Origin: Chryseobacterium sp. W4I1
Lineage (GTDB): Bacteria; Bacteroidota; Bacteroidia; Flavobacteriales; Weeksellaceae
Reading direction: 5' to 3'
Assembly: GCF_030816115.1 (NCBI RefSeq)
Contig: NZ_JAUSXQ010000001.1
Location: 4,073,001-4,137,000, forward strand
Length of the DNA stretch: 64,000 bases
The notes below the pieces were generated by a model. The model had not been told where the DNA came from. It searched no databases and was given only the letters and a program-made list of their open reading frames with translations. This document shows positions 28,167 to 37,878 of this stretch, in pieces. A program made the translations under genes and the position numbers. Position 1 is the first letter of the stretch, and every line of letters starts with the position of its first letter.

Positions 28167-28745
28167 TTATTTTTGGTATTGATAATGTCCTGTGATTGTA
28201 TATTTGAAAAGGACATCCTCCACAACCTGTCCACTTCCTATATTATGTACGATCAGAAACCTCTTTCCGTCAGCTGATTTTTTATTCACAACAATTCCGA
28301 TGTGCGTCAAATTTCCAGGTAAAATCCAGGTAACAATATCTCCGGGAATATATAAGGCGGGATTGGTTTCAATAGACTTTTCTTTTCCAAATTTAGAAAA
28401 AAAGACGGCAAGATTGGGAACCCTGCGATGGTCAATATTCGTGTCTGGCTTTTTTAATCCCCAGGTTTTCGGATATTTCGAAAAGTTTTTTACCATATCC
28501 TCATGTACTTCCTTTTGAAGATCAATGCCAAGTTTTCGGTAGCTCCTAATAATGACATCCGTACAGACTCCCTTGTCTGCAGGGACATCTCCGTTGGGAT
28601 ATTTCAGGACAAAATAGGTCGGATCATATTTAATTGTACGGTCTACGAGGCTCAATGCAGAAGCAGACAATTGAAGCGCAAATTTATTCTGTGCATTAAC
28701 GAATACACAAAGTAGAAATATGAATAAAAAAAAGGATTTTTTCAT
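28167..28745 (-). CDS. DUF1287-family secreted protein
   Basis: 192 residues with a signal peptide (SFFLFIFLLCVFVNAQ) and a DUF1287 domain. The family has an NlpC/P60-like Cys-His arrangement: here Cys in ADKGVCTDVIIRSYRKLG, His in VHEDM and DHRRVPNLAVFF, and later LTHIGIVV. A peptidoglycan-active role is plausible but not shown for the family. Its neighbour 8 bases downstream is a peptidoglycan amidase, which fits. Upstream is hemC, 46 bases away. Confidence 0.83.
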   Translation of the reverse strand: MKKSFFLFIFLLCVFVNAQNKFALQLSASALSLVDRTIKYDPTYFVLKYPNGDVPADKGVCTDVIIRSYRKLGIDLQKEVHEDMVKNFSKYPKTWGLKKPDTNIDHRRVPNLAVFFSKFGKEKSIETNPALYIPGDIVTWILPGNLTHIGIVVNKKSADGKRFLIVHNIGSGQVVEDVLFKYTITGHYQYQK

Positions 28746-28791
28746 TGTTTCTGCACTTGGGAAAATAAAAGTATAAACCTTGGTAAAATTC

Positions 28792-29700
28792 CTAATAAGA
28801 ATTTTTAATTTCCGTCATCAGCTCCTTACCTCCATTTTCAAGAACGATCTTTGCGAACTTTTCTCCAAAATTCTCAATCTCGTTATACTCGAAGTTTTCG
28901 TCGGTAGCGATGCAGTTTTTGCCGTCCAGAGAACATAAAGCTGCCTTGAAACGGATCTGGTTTTCGATGATTTCTGCATAAGCGCCGATAGGAGCGGTAC
29001 ATCCGCCTTCCAGAGTGCTCAGGAAATTTCTTTCGATTTCTACACAGATCTGGGTATTCTTATGATTAATCTCACTTAGGATCTGATTGATCTCTGTTTT
29101 GTCCGAATGACCGGCCACAGCAATTGCTCCCTGGGAAGCAGCCGGAATCATCAGTGGAAGCATCTCATAATCAATGTCCATCTTCATTCTTTTGATTCCT
29201 GCCAGTGATAAAATGGTGGCATCAAAATCTCCATCTTCCAGTTTCTGAAGACGGGTCTGGATATTCCCGCGTATATCTGAAAATTCAGCGTAAGGATAAT
29301 TCTTTAACCAGAATGCTCTTCTTCTCAAGCTGCTGGTTGCGAGCTTAAGTTCGTGGAATTCTTTATTTCTTGCAGATTCCTTTCTGATCAGTACGTCCTG
29401 TGGAAAATCCCTTTCCAGATAAGAAATGATCTCAATGTTTTGAGGAAGCAGGGTTGGAACGTCTTTTAAAGAGTGTACGGCAATATCAATTTCGTCATTC
29501 AGTAATGCGACATCAAGGTCTCTAGTGAAAACCCCGGTGATCCCTAAAGAATAAAGTGGTTGGGTTAGGTTTTTATCGCCTGAAGATACAATAGGGACGA
29601 TTTCCGTTAAATAATTACGGTTTTGAAGGTGCCTCGCAACTTCTCTTGCCTGCCAAAGTGCCAATGCGGAATTTCTTGTTCCGATTCTAATGCTTTTCAT
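28792..29700 (-). CDS. hemC: Hydroxymethylbilane synthase (porphobilinogen deaminase)
   Basis: 302 residues. It joins four porphobilinogen units into hydroxymethylbilane using a dipyrromethane cofactor. The cofactor-binding Cys is in LEGGCTAPIGAYA, and IGTRNSALALWQA and SSLRRRAFWLKNYP are typical substrate-binding stretches. I use the ATG at 29700 (MKSIRIGTRN) rather than the in-frame ATG at 29724; this gives a 14-base overlap with hemA. Second gene of the haem cluster. Confidence 0.96.
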   Translation of the reverse strand: MKSIRIGTRNSALALWQAREVARHLQNRNYLTEIVPIVSSGDKNLTQPLYSLGITGVFTRDLDVALLNDEIDIAVHSLKDVPTLLPQNIEIISYLERDFPQDVLIRKESARNKEFHELKLATSSLRRRAFWLKNYPYAEFSDIRGNIQTRLQKLEDGDFDATILSLAGIKRMKMDIDYEMLPLMIPAASQGAIAVAGHSDKTEINQILSEINHKNTQICVEIERNFLSTLEGGCTAPIGAYAEIIENQIRFKAALCSLDGKNCIATDENFEYNEIENFGEKFAKIVLENGGKELMTEIKNSY

Positions 29701-30961
29701 TGAATTCGTTGTTTGGTTGTTCAACTAATATTTCGTGCATTAATTTACTAATTTCTTCGGCTTTTAAAGGATTATCGATGATAAATTTTGCAAAACGGTT
29801 GGTGATTTTCTGGATCATTTTGTCAGAAAGCTCCATGTCCGTGATATTTATGTATTTATTTTTTTTGTAAAAGTTATGCATTTCATTGCGTTCCATATTC
29901 TTCAGAACTGCTTTGAAATGGTGGATATTTGGAGCGAGCTTTCTCTTTTTTTCCCACTCAAGGAAGTCTTTCATCAGTTCCTTGATAATTTTTTCAGCTT
30001 TGGGAATCTCTTTTTCCCTTTGCTGAATGGTTTCCTGAATCTGTTTTGAAAGCTCATCCACATCGATCAGGGTTACATTTTCATTTTCTGTAACATTCTT
30101 TTCAACATTATGCGGAATAGAAAGGTCGATCACTAAAGTTTCCTTTCCGTTCGGGAAATGGGATTTGTTGACAATCGGGTGTTTGGCTCCCGTTGCAACG
30201 ATAAGAATATCCGTGTTTTTCAATTCTTCATCAAATTCAGAATAATCAACATGGGGAATATTGTATTTTTCGGAAATTTTTTCAGCTTTCTCCTGCGTTC
30301 TGTTGGCAATTTTAATTTTAGGCTGGTAAACATGTTTTACCAGGTTTTCAACTGTATTTTGCCCGATCTCACCTACCCCTAAAAGAAGAATATTTTTCTC
30401 CGTGATTTTCTTTTGACTGTTCAGGATATAATGAACGGCCGCATAGGAAACCGAAGCAGCACCGTTGGAAATTCCCGTTTCATTTTTAATTCTTTTCGAA
30501 ATTTGGATGGCAGCGTTAATCGCTCTTTCCAGATACGGATTAGAATTCTGTCTTTCTTTTTTGAATCGGCTGTATGCTTTTTTTATCTGCCCGATGATCT
30601 CAAAATCACCGATGATCTGGCTTTCCAGTCCCGCTGCCACTCTGAACAGGTGAATCAGCGCCTCTTCTTTGGTCAGAATATTCGCAAACTGCAGGAAGTC
30701 TGTAAGATGCACTCCAATGGTTTTGCAGTATTCTTCGGCTACCAGAAGATAGTTCGGTGAAGTGGTATAGATCTCCGTCCTGTTACAGGTAGAAACTACA
30801 AATGCATCTCCTAAATCCACATTGTGAATTCTGGTGACGAAGTTCTTGATGTTCTCATCAAAAAATGCAAATTTCCCTCTCGTTTCTACATCGGCCTTTT
30901 CGTAACTGATGGAAAGCACAGCAAAATTCGATGTTTGATGGATGTTGGAATATTGTAACAT
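29687..30961 (-). CDS. hemA: Glutamyl-tRNA reductase
   Basis: 424 residues. It reduces glutamyl-tRNA to glutamate-1-semialdehyde, the first committed step of C5 haem synthesis. The catalytic Cys lies in VVSTCNRTEIY; the NADPH-binding domain has ILLLGVGEIGQNTVENL; AAGLESQIIGDFEIIGQIK is another family hallmark. The frame opens at a TTG at 30973, but that lies inside a perfect -7 box, so I start at the ATG at 30961 (MLQYSNIHQ). First gene of hemA-hemC-DUF1287-amidase-hemD-hemE. Confidence 0.96.
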   Translation of the reverse strand: MLQYSNIHQTSNFAVLSISYEKADVETRGKFAFFDENIKNFVTRIHNVDLGDAFVVSTCNRTEIYTTSPNYLLVAEEYCKTIGVHLTDFLQFANILTKEEALIHLFRVAAGLESQIIGDFEIIGQIKKAYSRFKKERQNSNPYLERAINAAIQISKRIKNETGISNGAASVSYAAVHYILNSQKKITEKNILLLGVGEIGQNTVENLVKHVYQPKIKIANRTQEKAEKISEKYNIPHVDYSEFDEELKNTDILIVATGAKHPIVNKSHFPNGKETLVIDLSIPHNVEKNVTENENVTLIDVDELSKQIQETIQQREKEIPKAEKIIKELMKDFLEWEKKRKLAPNIHHFKAVLKNMERNEMHNFYKKNKYINITDMELSDKMIQKITNRFAKFIIDNPLKAEEISKLMHEILVEQPNNEFNEKH

Positions 30962-30970
30962 AAGCAGTCG

Positions 30971-30978
30971 CAAATTTA
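30971..30978 (-). promoter_or_regulatory. hemA: -7 box of the hem cluster
   Basis: TAAATTTG on the reverse strand ends only 9 bases before the hemA ATG. With transcription normally starting 5-7 bases after this box, the mRNA would be almost leaderless. Confidence 0.6.
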
Positions 30979-31327
30979 CGGTTTTTTTAATTAAGTAACC
31001 TCTGATAATGTATATGATAATTATCGTGAAAAACTATGGTGAGAAGGGAGAAAAATGAAATAGAAAGTTTGAAAATGTCAGCGTAATAGCAGAGCGGTGA
31101 ATAAGAAAATATTTTATAGTCAGTATTTTATCATTTTTTAACAAAGCCCTTTTGCTGTTTTCCATGGAAATACTTCTGTCTCCCGTCTTAACGCTTTCTC
31201 CCATTAATTTTAGTTTAAATCAGGCTCTGTAAATGATTAAAGCAAAAGTTAATATAGAATTATAAATTTTAATAAAATTTTAACCAAATTATATGCTCGT
31301 TAAATTTCTTTGGTAGTGTTAAATTTA
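30979..31327. other. Gene-free divergent region between hemA and mreB
   Basis: About 350 bases without a supported reading frame. It is AT-rich and carries the outward promoters of the hem and mre units at its two ends. I see no further convincing RNA gene or repeat in it. Confidence 0.6.
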
Positions 31328-31335
31328 TATCTTTG
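31328..31335 (+). promoter_or_regulatory. mreB: -7 box of the mre operon
   Basis: TATCTTTG, 24 bases upstream of the mreB ATG. A TTTG at 31309-31312 is present but at 15 rather than 19-20 bases. Confidence 0.55.
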
Positions 31336-31359
31336 TAAACTTAAAATCAGAAGAAAAAT

Positions 31360-32385
31360 ATGAGTTTATTCGATATGTTTACGCAAGAAATTGCGATAGA
31401 CCTTGGTACTGCCAATACCCTTATCATCCATAATAATAAAATTGTTATAGATCAGCCGTCAATTGTTGCAATTGAACGTTCTACGGGTAGGCCAATTGCG
31501 GTCGGTGAGCAGGCTAAGCATATGCAGGGTAAAACTCATGAGGATATCAAAACCATCCGTCCGCTGAAGGATGGGGTGATTGCAGATTTCCATGCTTCTG
31601 AACATATGATCAAGGAATTTATCAAAAAAATTCCTGGAATTAAAGGTAAATTCATACAGCCGGCACTGAGAATCGTTATCTGTATCCCTTCTGGTATTAC
31701 TGAAGTTGAAAAAAGAGCGGTAAGAGATTCTGCTCAGAAAGTCAACGCAAAAGAAGTAAGGCTGATCTACGAACCAATGGCTGCTGCAATAGGAGTCGGG
31801 ATCGACGTACAGAAGCCTGAGGGTAATATGATCATCGACATAGGTGGTGGTACTACGGAAATTGCTGTAGTAGCATTAGGAGGTATCGTATGTGACAAGT
31901 CTGTGAAAATTGCAGGTGACGTATTTACCAATGATATCGCTTACTATCTTAGAACTCATCATAACCTTTACATCGGGGAAAGAACGGCAGAAAGAATCAA
32001 AATTGAAGTAGGTTCTGCTGTAGAAGATCTTGATGTGGACATTGAAGATATCCCGGTACAAGGTAGAGACCTGATTACAGGGAAACCTAAAGAGATCATG
32101 GTAGGCTACAAAGAAATTGCACGTGCACTGGATAAATCTATCATCAGAATTGAAGATGCAGTAATGGAAACACTTTCTCTTACTCCACCGGAACTGGCTG
32201 CTGATATTTACAAAACAGGGATTTATCTTGCCGGAGGAGGTGCTTTATTGAGAGGTCTTGCGGACAGATTACATAAAAAGACCGGTCTTCCTGTATTTGT
32301 TGCAGAAGATCCGTTAAGAGCTGTAGTTCGCGGAACCGGTATTGCCCTTAAGAATATGGATAAATTCAATTTCTTAATTAAATAA
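31360..32385 (+). CDS. mreB: Rod shape-determining protein MreB
   Basis: 341-residue bacterial actin. It forms membrane-bound filaments that steer lateral wall synthesis. Nucleotide-binding motifs are plain: IAIDLGTANTLI (phosphate 1), MIIDIGGGTTEIAVVAL (phosphate 2) and LAGGGALLRGL (adenosine). YEPMAAAIGVG is the connecting segment. First gene of mreB-mreC-mreD-mrdA-rodA. Confidence 0.98.
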   Translation: MSLFDMFTQEIAIDLGTANTLIIHNNKIVIDQPSIVAIERSTGRPIAVGEQAKHMQGKTHEDIKTIRPLKDGVIADFHASEHMIKEFIKKIPGIKGKFIQPALRIVICIPSGITEVEKRAVRDSAQKVNAKEVRLIYEPMAAAIGVGIDVQKPEGNMIIDIGGGTTEIAVVALGGIVCDKSVKIAGDVFTNDIAYYLRTHHNLYIGERTAERIKIEVGSAVEDLDVDIEDIPVQGRDLITGKPKEIMVGYKEIARALDKSIIRIEDAVMETLSLTPPELAADIYKTGIYLAGGGALLRGLADRLHKKTGLPVFVAEDPLRAVVRGTGIALKNMDKFNFLIK

Positions 32386-32413
32386 TTTTAACCTTTTACG
32401 ACAATATATCTGA

Positions 32414-33268
32414 ATGGGATTTTTGCTGAGATTATTTTCGAAGAATGCTCTTTTTGTCTTCTTTATATTCCTGCAGATTGTTGCTCTGGTTCTGATATTC
32501 TCTAAAAATGCCATGCAGAAATCATGGGTGGCAGGCCAGTCAGCTGCGCTGAATTCTTGGATTTCAGGATATATTGATGAAGGAGTTTCTTATCTGAAGC
32601 TGAAACAGATCAATGAAGATCTTGTGGCTCAGAACAAATCCCTGATGACCCAGCTTTATGGGAAAGAAGGAGGAAAGAATCCTGTATTCAAAAAAGTTCA
32701 TGATACTTTGGGAGGTGGCCAGATCTATACTTTCGTAGATGGGGAGATTGTTTTCAATAGTATCAACAGAAGAAACAATTACTTTACCATCAACCGTGGC
32801 CGCAGAGACGGAGTTTTCCCGCAGATGGGCGTTATGGCTCCGAAAGGGATTGCCGGAATTGTAATCAATTCTACAGACAGTTATGCTTTGGTACAGTCTG
32901 TTTTAAGTGTTAATAGGATCAGGATCAATGCTTCGCTTAAAAATTCAGGATATTTCGGGACTTTAACCTGGAACGGTGATAATTCAAGAGTGATGCACCT
33001 TGCAGATATTCCTAAATATGTTGCTTTAAAAGTAGGCGATACCGTTGTTACAGACGGAAAATCCGCTATTTTTCCTAAAGGTGTAATGATTGGAACCATC
33101 GCTGGGTATTCCGTAGATAATAAAACCGGTTTCTGGGACATTTCCGTAGAGCTGAGCGAAAAAATGGGTGCTTTAAGTAAAGTATTCGTCGTGAAAAATC
33201 TTAAAAAGGCCGAAGTACAAAGAATTCAGGATACATTACAGACGGTAATAAAAAAAGAAAATGATTAG
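32414..33268 (+). CDS. mreC: Rod shape-determining protein MreC
   Basis: 284 residues: one N-terminal membrane helix (FVFFIFLQIVALVLIF), a coiled-coil (LKLKQINEDLVAQNKSLM), then the periplasmic beta domain with GRRDGVFPQMGVMAPKGIAG and VGDTVVTDGKSAIFPKG. MreC connects MreB filaments to PBP2 and RodA. It overlaps mreD by 8 bases, indicating coupled translation. Confidence 0.95.
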   Translation: MGFLLRLFSKNALFVFFIFLQIVALVLIFSKNAMQKSWVAGQSAALNSWISGYIDEGVSYLKLKQINEDLVAQNKSLMTQLYGKEGGKNPVFKKVHDTLGGGQIYTFVDGEIVFNSINRRNNYFTINRGRRDGVFPQMGVMAPKGIAGIVINSTDSYALVQSVLSVNRIRINASLKNSGYFGTLTWNGDNSRVMHLADIPKYVALKVGDTVVTDGKSAIFPKGVMIGTIAGYSVDNKTGFWDISVELSEKMGALSKVFVVKNLKKAEVQRIQDTLQTVIKKEND

Positions 33269-33767
33269 CAGGACTCTATTTACCGACATATTGATCATGA
33301 TCTTCCTGGTTGCATTACAGATTTTTGTACTGAACAGGATCACGATATTCGGAAAGTACACCCCGGTTCTTTACCCGGTGTTTGTCATGTTTTATCCTTT
33401 CTTCAGAAATAAATACCAGTTTTTAGCTTTAAGCTTTTTAATAGGACTTTCCGTAGATGCGTTCCTATATTCATGGGGGATCAATGCTTTTGCAACGACT
33501 CTGATTGCTTATTTCAGGACGCTGATCTTCAGAACTTCCACAGATACTTCCACAGACTTCTTCTCATTTCAGTCCCTGCAGTGGGCGCAGTTCTTATTAT
33601 TTCTGTTTTCAAGTATCTTCCTGCACCAGCTATTAGTGCAGTACATTGAATTTTTTAAATTTAGCCGTTTTTTCGAAATATTACTTAATGTAGTGATCAC
33701 AAGTATAATTTCCTTTATATTTATAGTGGTTTACGCATTAATATTTAAAATCAAACAAAAAGTTTGA
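33261..33767 (+). CDS. mreD: Rod shape-determining protein MreD
   Basis: 168-residue membrane protein with about five hydrophobic helices, the size and topology of MreD. The stretch PVLYPVFVMFYPFFRNKYQFL and the acidic residue in SFLIGLSVDAFLYSWG are typical. It belongs to the elongation complex in the inner membrane. It overlaps mreC at its start and its TGA stop lies within the TTG start of mrdA. Confidence 0.93.
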   Translation: MISRTLFTDILIMIFLVALQIFVLNRITIFGKYTPVLYPVFVMFYPFFRNKYQFLALSFLIGLSVDAFLYSWGINAFATTLIAYFRTLIFRTSTDTSTDFFSFQSLQWAQFLLFLFSSIFLHQLLVQYIEFFKFSRFFEILLNVVITSIISFIFIVVYALIFKIKQKV

Positions 33768-35771
33768 ACACACGTTATTTAAAAATCTTTGCCGTTCTTG
33801 TAGTCATCGCTCTTATTTTTGTAGCGAGGCTTTCTTATTTACAGCTGTTTACAGACCGTTATGCTTTAAATGCTGCCAATACCTCCATTAAAACTGAATA
33901 TGTTATTCCACAGAGAGGTGTGGTTTTTGACAGAAACGGTAAGATCCTAGTAGGAAATCAGCCTGCTTACGAGATCTCCTTTACCCAGGCTCTCATGAAG
34001 CCGGATTTTGATACTCTCGGATTCTGCAGCCTTATGCAGATCAGCAAAACTGATTTTATCAAAAGGATTGATCTCATTAAAAAAGAAAAATACTATTCCA
34101 AGCTGACTCCTATGACTTTTCTGAAGGATCTCAGCAGAGAAGATATCGCCAGAGTGCAGGAAATTATTTTCAAATATCCCGCATTTAGCATTGTGTCTAG
34201 ACCTCAGCGACAGTACGAAGTGGCAACTTCAGGCAATCTTTTAGGATACACCAGTGAGGTGAATGAAAGAGAAATAAAAAAAGATTCCACGTATTATTTG
34301 CCCGGGGATTTTATTGGAAAAACAGGAGTTGAAAAATCATATGAAAAAGAACTCCGTGGGGTAAAAGGAATAAAGTATATTCAAAAGGATATCAGACTCA
34401 GAAATATAGGATCTTATAAAAACGGAACACTAGACAAGGACGTAATTACCGGAAAAGATATTACGCTAACCATTGACTATGACCTTCAAAGAATGGCAGA
34501 AGAAATGCTTGTTGACAAGCATGGTGCAATTGTAGCCATAGATCCGAACAATGGTGAAATTCTAACGTTGGCTACAGGTCCGGACATTGATCCAAACCTA
34601 TTTACAGGTCCCTATAAATCTAAAAACCTTTATGCCCTGTCAAAAGATACCCTGTACGAAAACAAACCTACGTTTGATAGGTCTGTGCAGGCAGCTTATC
34701 CACCGGGTTCTACTTTCAAGCTGCTTACTGCCCTGGCAGGAATGCAAATGGGAGTAATGGATGAAAATACAATTTTCCCTTGTGGCGGAGGTTTTTTCTA
34801 TAAAGGACTAAGAATTAAAGGACATGGAGGAGCTGAGCCATTGATTCCGTCTATTCAGGTTTCAAGTAACTGTTATTTCTCCCACGCTTATATAGCGATT
34901 ATGAATAAATATCCAGGTGACCCTTCCAGAGGAGTGGATGAATGGAAAAAGATCATGAGTAGCTTTTGGGGTTGGTGAATTCCTGAATAATGATATTGCA
35001 GTTGGCTCGCCGGGAAGAATTCCTTCAGGTAAGTTTTACGAAAAAAGAACAGGTAAAAAAGACTGGAGCTCTGCCTATACAATGAATGGTTCTATTTTCA
35101 ACGGGATGGGTCAGGGAGATGTTCTTGTCACTCCTCTTCAGTTGGCTAATTATGTTGCTGCCATTGCTAATAAAGGGTGGTTTTATACTCCTCATATCGT
35201 TAAATCTATTGATGGAAAACCTAATCCGGACCCGAGATTCAAAACAAAACATAAAACACTTGTAGATCCCAAGCACTTCGAGCCAGTACTTAAAGGTATG
35301 GAGGCTGTAGTATTAAGAGGTACTGCGAGAAGCTTAAAATCCAATGATTTTACACAACTTGCGAAAACAGGAACTGCACAGGTTCCCCAAGGAAAAGATA
35401 ACTCTATTTTTGTTTTAATTGCACCAGCTGATAAACCTAAAATCGTTGTGGCTGCAGTAATGGAGCATGCAGGATTTGGAGCTACATGGGCCGGGCCTGC
35501 CTGTACCGTGATTGCTGAAAAATACATTACCGGAGATCTGAAAAGAGAGAACCTTTATAAGAAAATGACCAGTGCCAGCTTTATGCCTGAGTACAAAAGA
35601 CAGTGGGTTGCTGATCTTAAACGTAAAGGACTATACAAAGATCCTAAGGCAGACTCTGCGACTTTAAAAAGAAAACAGGACAGCCTGAACTTTATTAAAG
35701 CGCAAAAAGCAAAACTGCAGAAAAAAATAGAAGAGGAAACCAAGAACAATACTAAAAATACAAAGCGATGA
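33764..35771 (+). pseudogene. mrdA: Penicillin-binding protein 2 (MrdA), frameshifted
   Basis: Two frames cover one class B PBP. Part 1 (33764-34978) carries the membrane anchor (FAVLVVIALIFVARLSYL), the dimerisation domain and the SxxK site in PPGSTFKLLTA, and stops at TGA after DEWKKIMSSF. Part 2 (from about 34972 to 35771) carries FYEKRTGKKDWSSAY, GQGDVLVTPLQLANY and the KTGTAQVP motif. Removing one T from TTTT at 34964-34967 gives S-S-F-G-V-G-E-F-L and joins them into 668 residues, the normal length. Start is TTG overlapping the mreD stop (TTGA). MrdA makes the cross-links for elongation together with RodA, so loss would be severe; a sequencing error is likely. Confidence 0.92.
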
Positions 35772-36997
35772 AATGGGCAGAAGGAATAGATAAGCTGGGT
35801 CTGGGACTGTATTTCCTGCTTTGTATATTTGCAATTGCGAATATTTACAGTGTTGACCAGAAATTGGGAGAAAAACAGTTGATCTTTTTTGGTATTTCTT
35901 TGTTTGTGGGACTCCTGATTTTTTTCAGCAGAAGCAAATTCTTTGAAAATATGTCCGGTATCATTTACATTGGAGGAGTTTTACTTTTGATAGGGCTTTT
36001 TCCTTTTGGTAAGGAAATTCTTGGTCAGAAGAACTGGTATAAATTCGGAAGCTTTACGATGCAACCGGTAGAATTTGCAAAAATAGGCACAGCACTTATG
36101 GTTGCCAATTATATTTCAGGACCGGATTTTAATTTAAGTAATAGAAAATCTTTATTAACGATATTAGCCATTATCGGGATTCCGGCAGTTGTTGTACTGG
36201 CAATTCCTGATGTAGGCTCGTTATTAGTTTTTACCGCATTTTTTGTTGCCTTGTACAGAGAGGGGTTAAATGGTTTACTTTTCGGTATTGGATTCCTTTT
36301 TGCCGGCGTTTTCCTTATTTCGTTAGCTGTAAACCCTTTGTATGTTGTTGGCGTTATTCTGTTAATTGCGGCAGGGTGGATCGCAATGAATTATTATAAA
36401 ATGTCCTGGAACGTTATCTCCATTGGAAGTATTGTGGGATCTATTCTGCTTTTATGTGGATTGGCTTTTGCATCACCTTACATTTTAGAAAAACTTCCTA
36501 AGCACCAGAGAGAGAGAATTGAGGTTCTTTATAAAGGGGAAAAAGCATTCAGAGATACATCAGGATACAACTTATTATATTCAAAAACGGCCATCGGATC
36601 CGGTGGAGTTTTAGGAAAAGGATACCGTGAAGGATCCGTAACACAGGGAAAATTTGTTCCAGAACAGGAAACTGACTATATTTTCTGTACCGTAGGTGAA
36701 GAATGGGGCTTTGTGGGCAGTGCAATTCTGGTATTATGCTATATGGTTTATATTGGTCGTATCTATTATCTCGCTGAAAAACAGAAGTCGACCTTTAACC
36801 GTGTATTTGGATATTGTTTTGCTTCCATCCTCATGATGCACTTTACCATCAATTTAGGAATGGTTATGGGGCTTTTTCCTACTGTTGGTATTCCTCTTCC
36901 TTATTTCAGTTATGGAGGTAGTTCACTGCTTGCCTTTTCTATGATGACTTTCATCTTCTTTAAACTTAATTATTCGGATAAAAACAGTTTAGTTTAA
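35768..36997 (+). CDS. rodA: Rod shape-determining protein RodA (SEDS glycosyltransferase)
   Basis: 409-residue SEDS protein with about ten membrane helices. RodA polymerises lipid II into glycan strands with PBP2. Family features include GQKNWYKFGSFTMQPVEFAK, IPDVGSLLVF with the key Asp, the long loop with GYNLLYSKTAIGSGG and the end PLPYFSYGGSSLLA. Its ATG overlaps the mrdA stop (ATGA), so the pair is translationally coupled. It is the last clear gene of the mre operon. Confidence 0.96.
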   Translation: MKWAEGIDKLGLGLYFLLCIFAIANIYSVDQKLGEKQLIFFGISLFVGLLIFFSRSKFFENMSGIIYIGGVLLLIGLFPFGKEILGQKNWYKFGSFTMQPVEFAKIGTALMVANYISGPDFNLSNRKSLLTILAIIGIPAVVVLAIPDVGSLLVFTAFFVALYREGLNGLLFGIGFLFAGVFLISLAVNPLYVVGVILLIAAGWIAMNYYKMSWNVISIGSIVGSILLLCGLAFASPYILEKLPKHQRERIEVLYKGEKAFRDTSGYNLLYSKTAIGSGGVLGKGYREGSVTQGKFVPEQETDYIFCTVGEEWGFVGSAILVLCYMVYIGRIYYLAEKQKSTFNRVFGYCFASILMMHFTINLGMVMGLFPTVGIPLPYFSYGGSSLLAFSMMTFIFFKLNYSDKNSLV

Positions 36998-37075
36998 ATT
37001 GTTATAGTGCAGAAGTTTTTAATACTTCCTTAAAATCCGTTTATCAGCCTTAATATAACTCACATAATTACTGTC

Positions 37076-37657
37076 ATGATGAAGGATGCATATATCTTGG
37101 ATCAATATTTCGAAAACGATAGTTTTGCACAACAGCCTTTGGATAAGTGCGAATACGAGAACTGTACATTCAGGAATTATAATTTTGAATATGCAGATCT
37201 TTCTGATTTTGTTTTTACAGACTGCGAATTTATAGGATGTAATCTAAGCATGGCAAAACTGATTAAAACCGCTTTCCGAAACATCCGTTTTAAAGAATGT
37301 AAAATGTTCGGGCTTCAGTTCAATGAATGTAATGGTTTCGGTATTTCGTTTATATTTGAAGAATGTTCCCTTAATAACTCTGTCTTTTATCAGACATCAG
37401 TTAAAAAAACAGTTTTCAGAAATTCAAAATTAATAGAAACTGATTTTACAGAATGTGATCTGTCCGGCTCGATAGTCTCCGGTTGTGATCTGTCCGGTGC
37501 TATTTTCGATCAAACCAACCTCGAAAAAGCCGATCTCAGGACTTCTTTCCATTATTCCATAGATCCTGCCATAAATCGTCTTAAAAAGGCTAGGTTTTCA
37601 CTTCCCGAAGTGCATGGTCTTCTCTACAAACTGGATATTGTAATCGATAAAGATTAG
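37076..37657 (+). CDS. Pentapeptide-repeat protein
   Basis: 193 residues made almost wholly of A(D/N)LXX/FXXCXF-type repeats, for example CEYENCTFRNYNF, FTDCEFIGCNL and DLSGAIFDQTNLEKADL. This predicts a right-handed quadrilateral beta helix. The C-terminus, DPAINRLKKARFSLPEVHG, is a cap seen in Bacteroidota members. Some relatives (Qnr, McbG) shield DNA gyrase, but nothing here shows that this one does. An in-frame ATG at 37079 is an equally good start. It lies 78 bases after rodA. Confidence 0.85.
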   Translation: MMKDAYILDQYFENDSFAQQPLDKCEYENCTFRNYNFEYADLSDFVFTDCEFIGCNLSMAKLIKTAFRNIRFKECKMFGLQFNECNGFGISFIFEECSLNNSVFYQTSVKKTVFRNSKLIETDFTECDLSGSIVSGCDLSGAIFDQTNLEKADLRTSFHYSIDPAINRLKKARFSLPEVHGLLYKLDIVIDKD

Positions 37658-37829
37658 AAGTTAGAAATTAGAGCTTAGATAATGTGAAAGAAGTAAGAAC
37701 ATCTTTTATTTATATTTAGGATCTAAAATTCATTCTATCCACTATTATTCCCTTCAATGAAGGGGTGGTTTTTTGCAAAGCAAAAAGATGGGGTAGTTAA
37801 CAAAGTATACAAACAAATTAAAAAATAAA

Positions 37830-37856
37830 AAGCCATCAGATATCTGATGGCTTCAT
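37830..37856. terminator. Bidirectional terminator between pentapeptide gene and NlpC/P60 gene
   Basis: Near-perfect palindrome AAGCCATCAGATATCTGATGG ending CTT, A-rich on the left and T-rich on the right. The 37658-37829 gap before it holds only AT-rich sequence with a short inverted pair (CCCTTC-AAT-GAAGGG). Confidence 0.7.
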
Positions 37857-37878
37857 TATTTAAATCAATTATTTAAAA

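Noticed and set aside
34982..35082. Second half of mrdA as an independent gene starting at 35082
   Set aside because: Family sequence continues upstream of that ATG in the same frame (FYEKRTGKKDWSSAY), so it is the continuation of a split gene.
37741..37800. Possible mobile-element remnant with the inverted pair CCCTTC/GAAGGG
   Set aside because: No terminal repeats, target duplication or transposase; it looks like an ordinary intergenic sequence.
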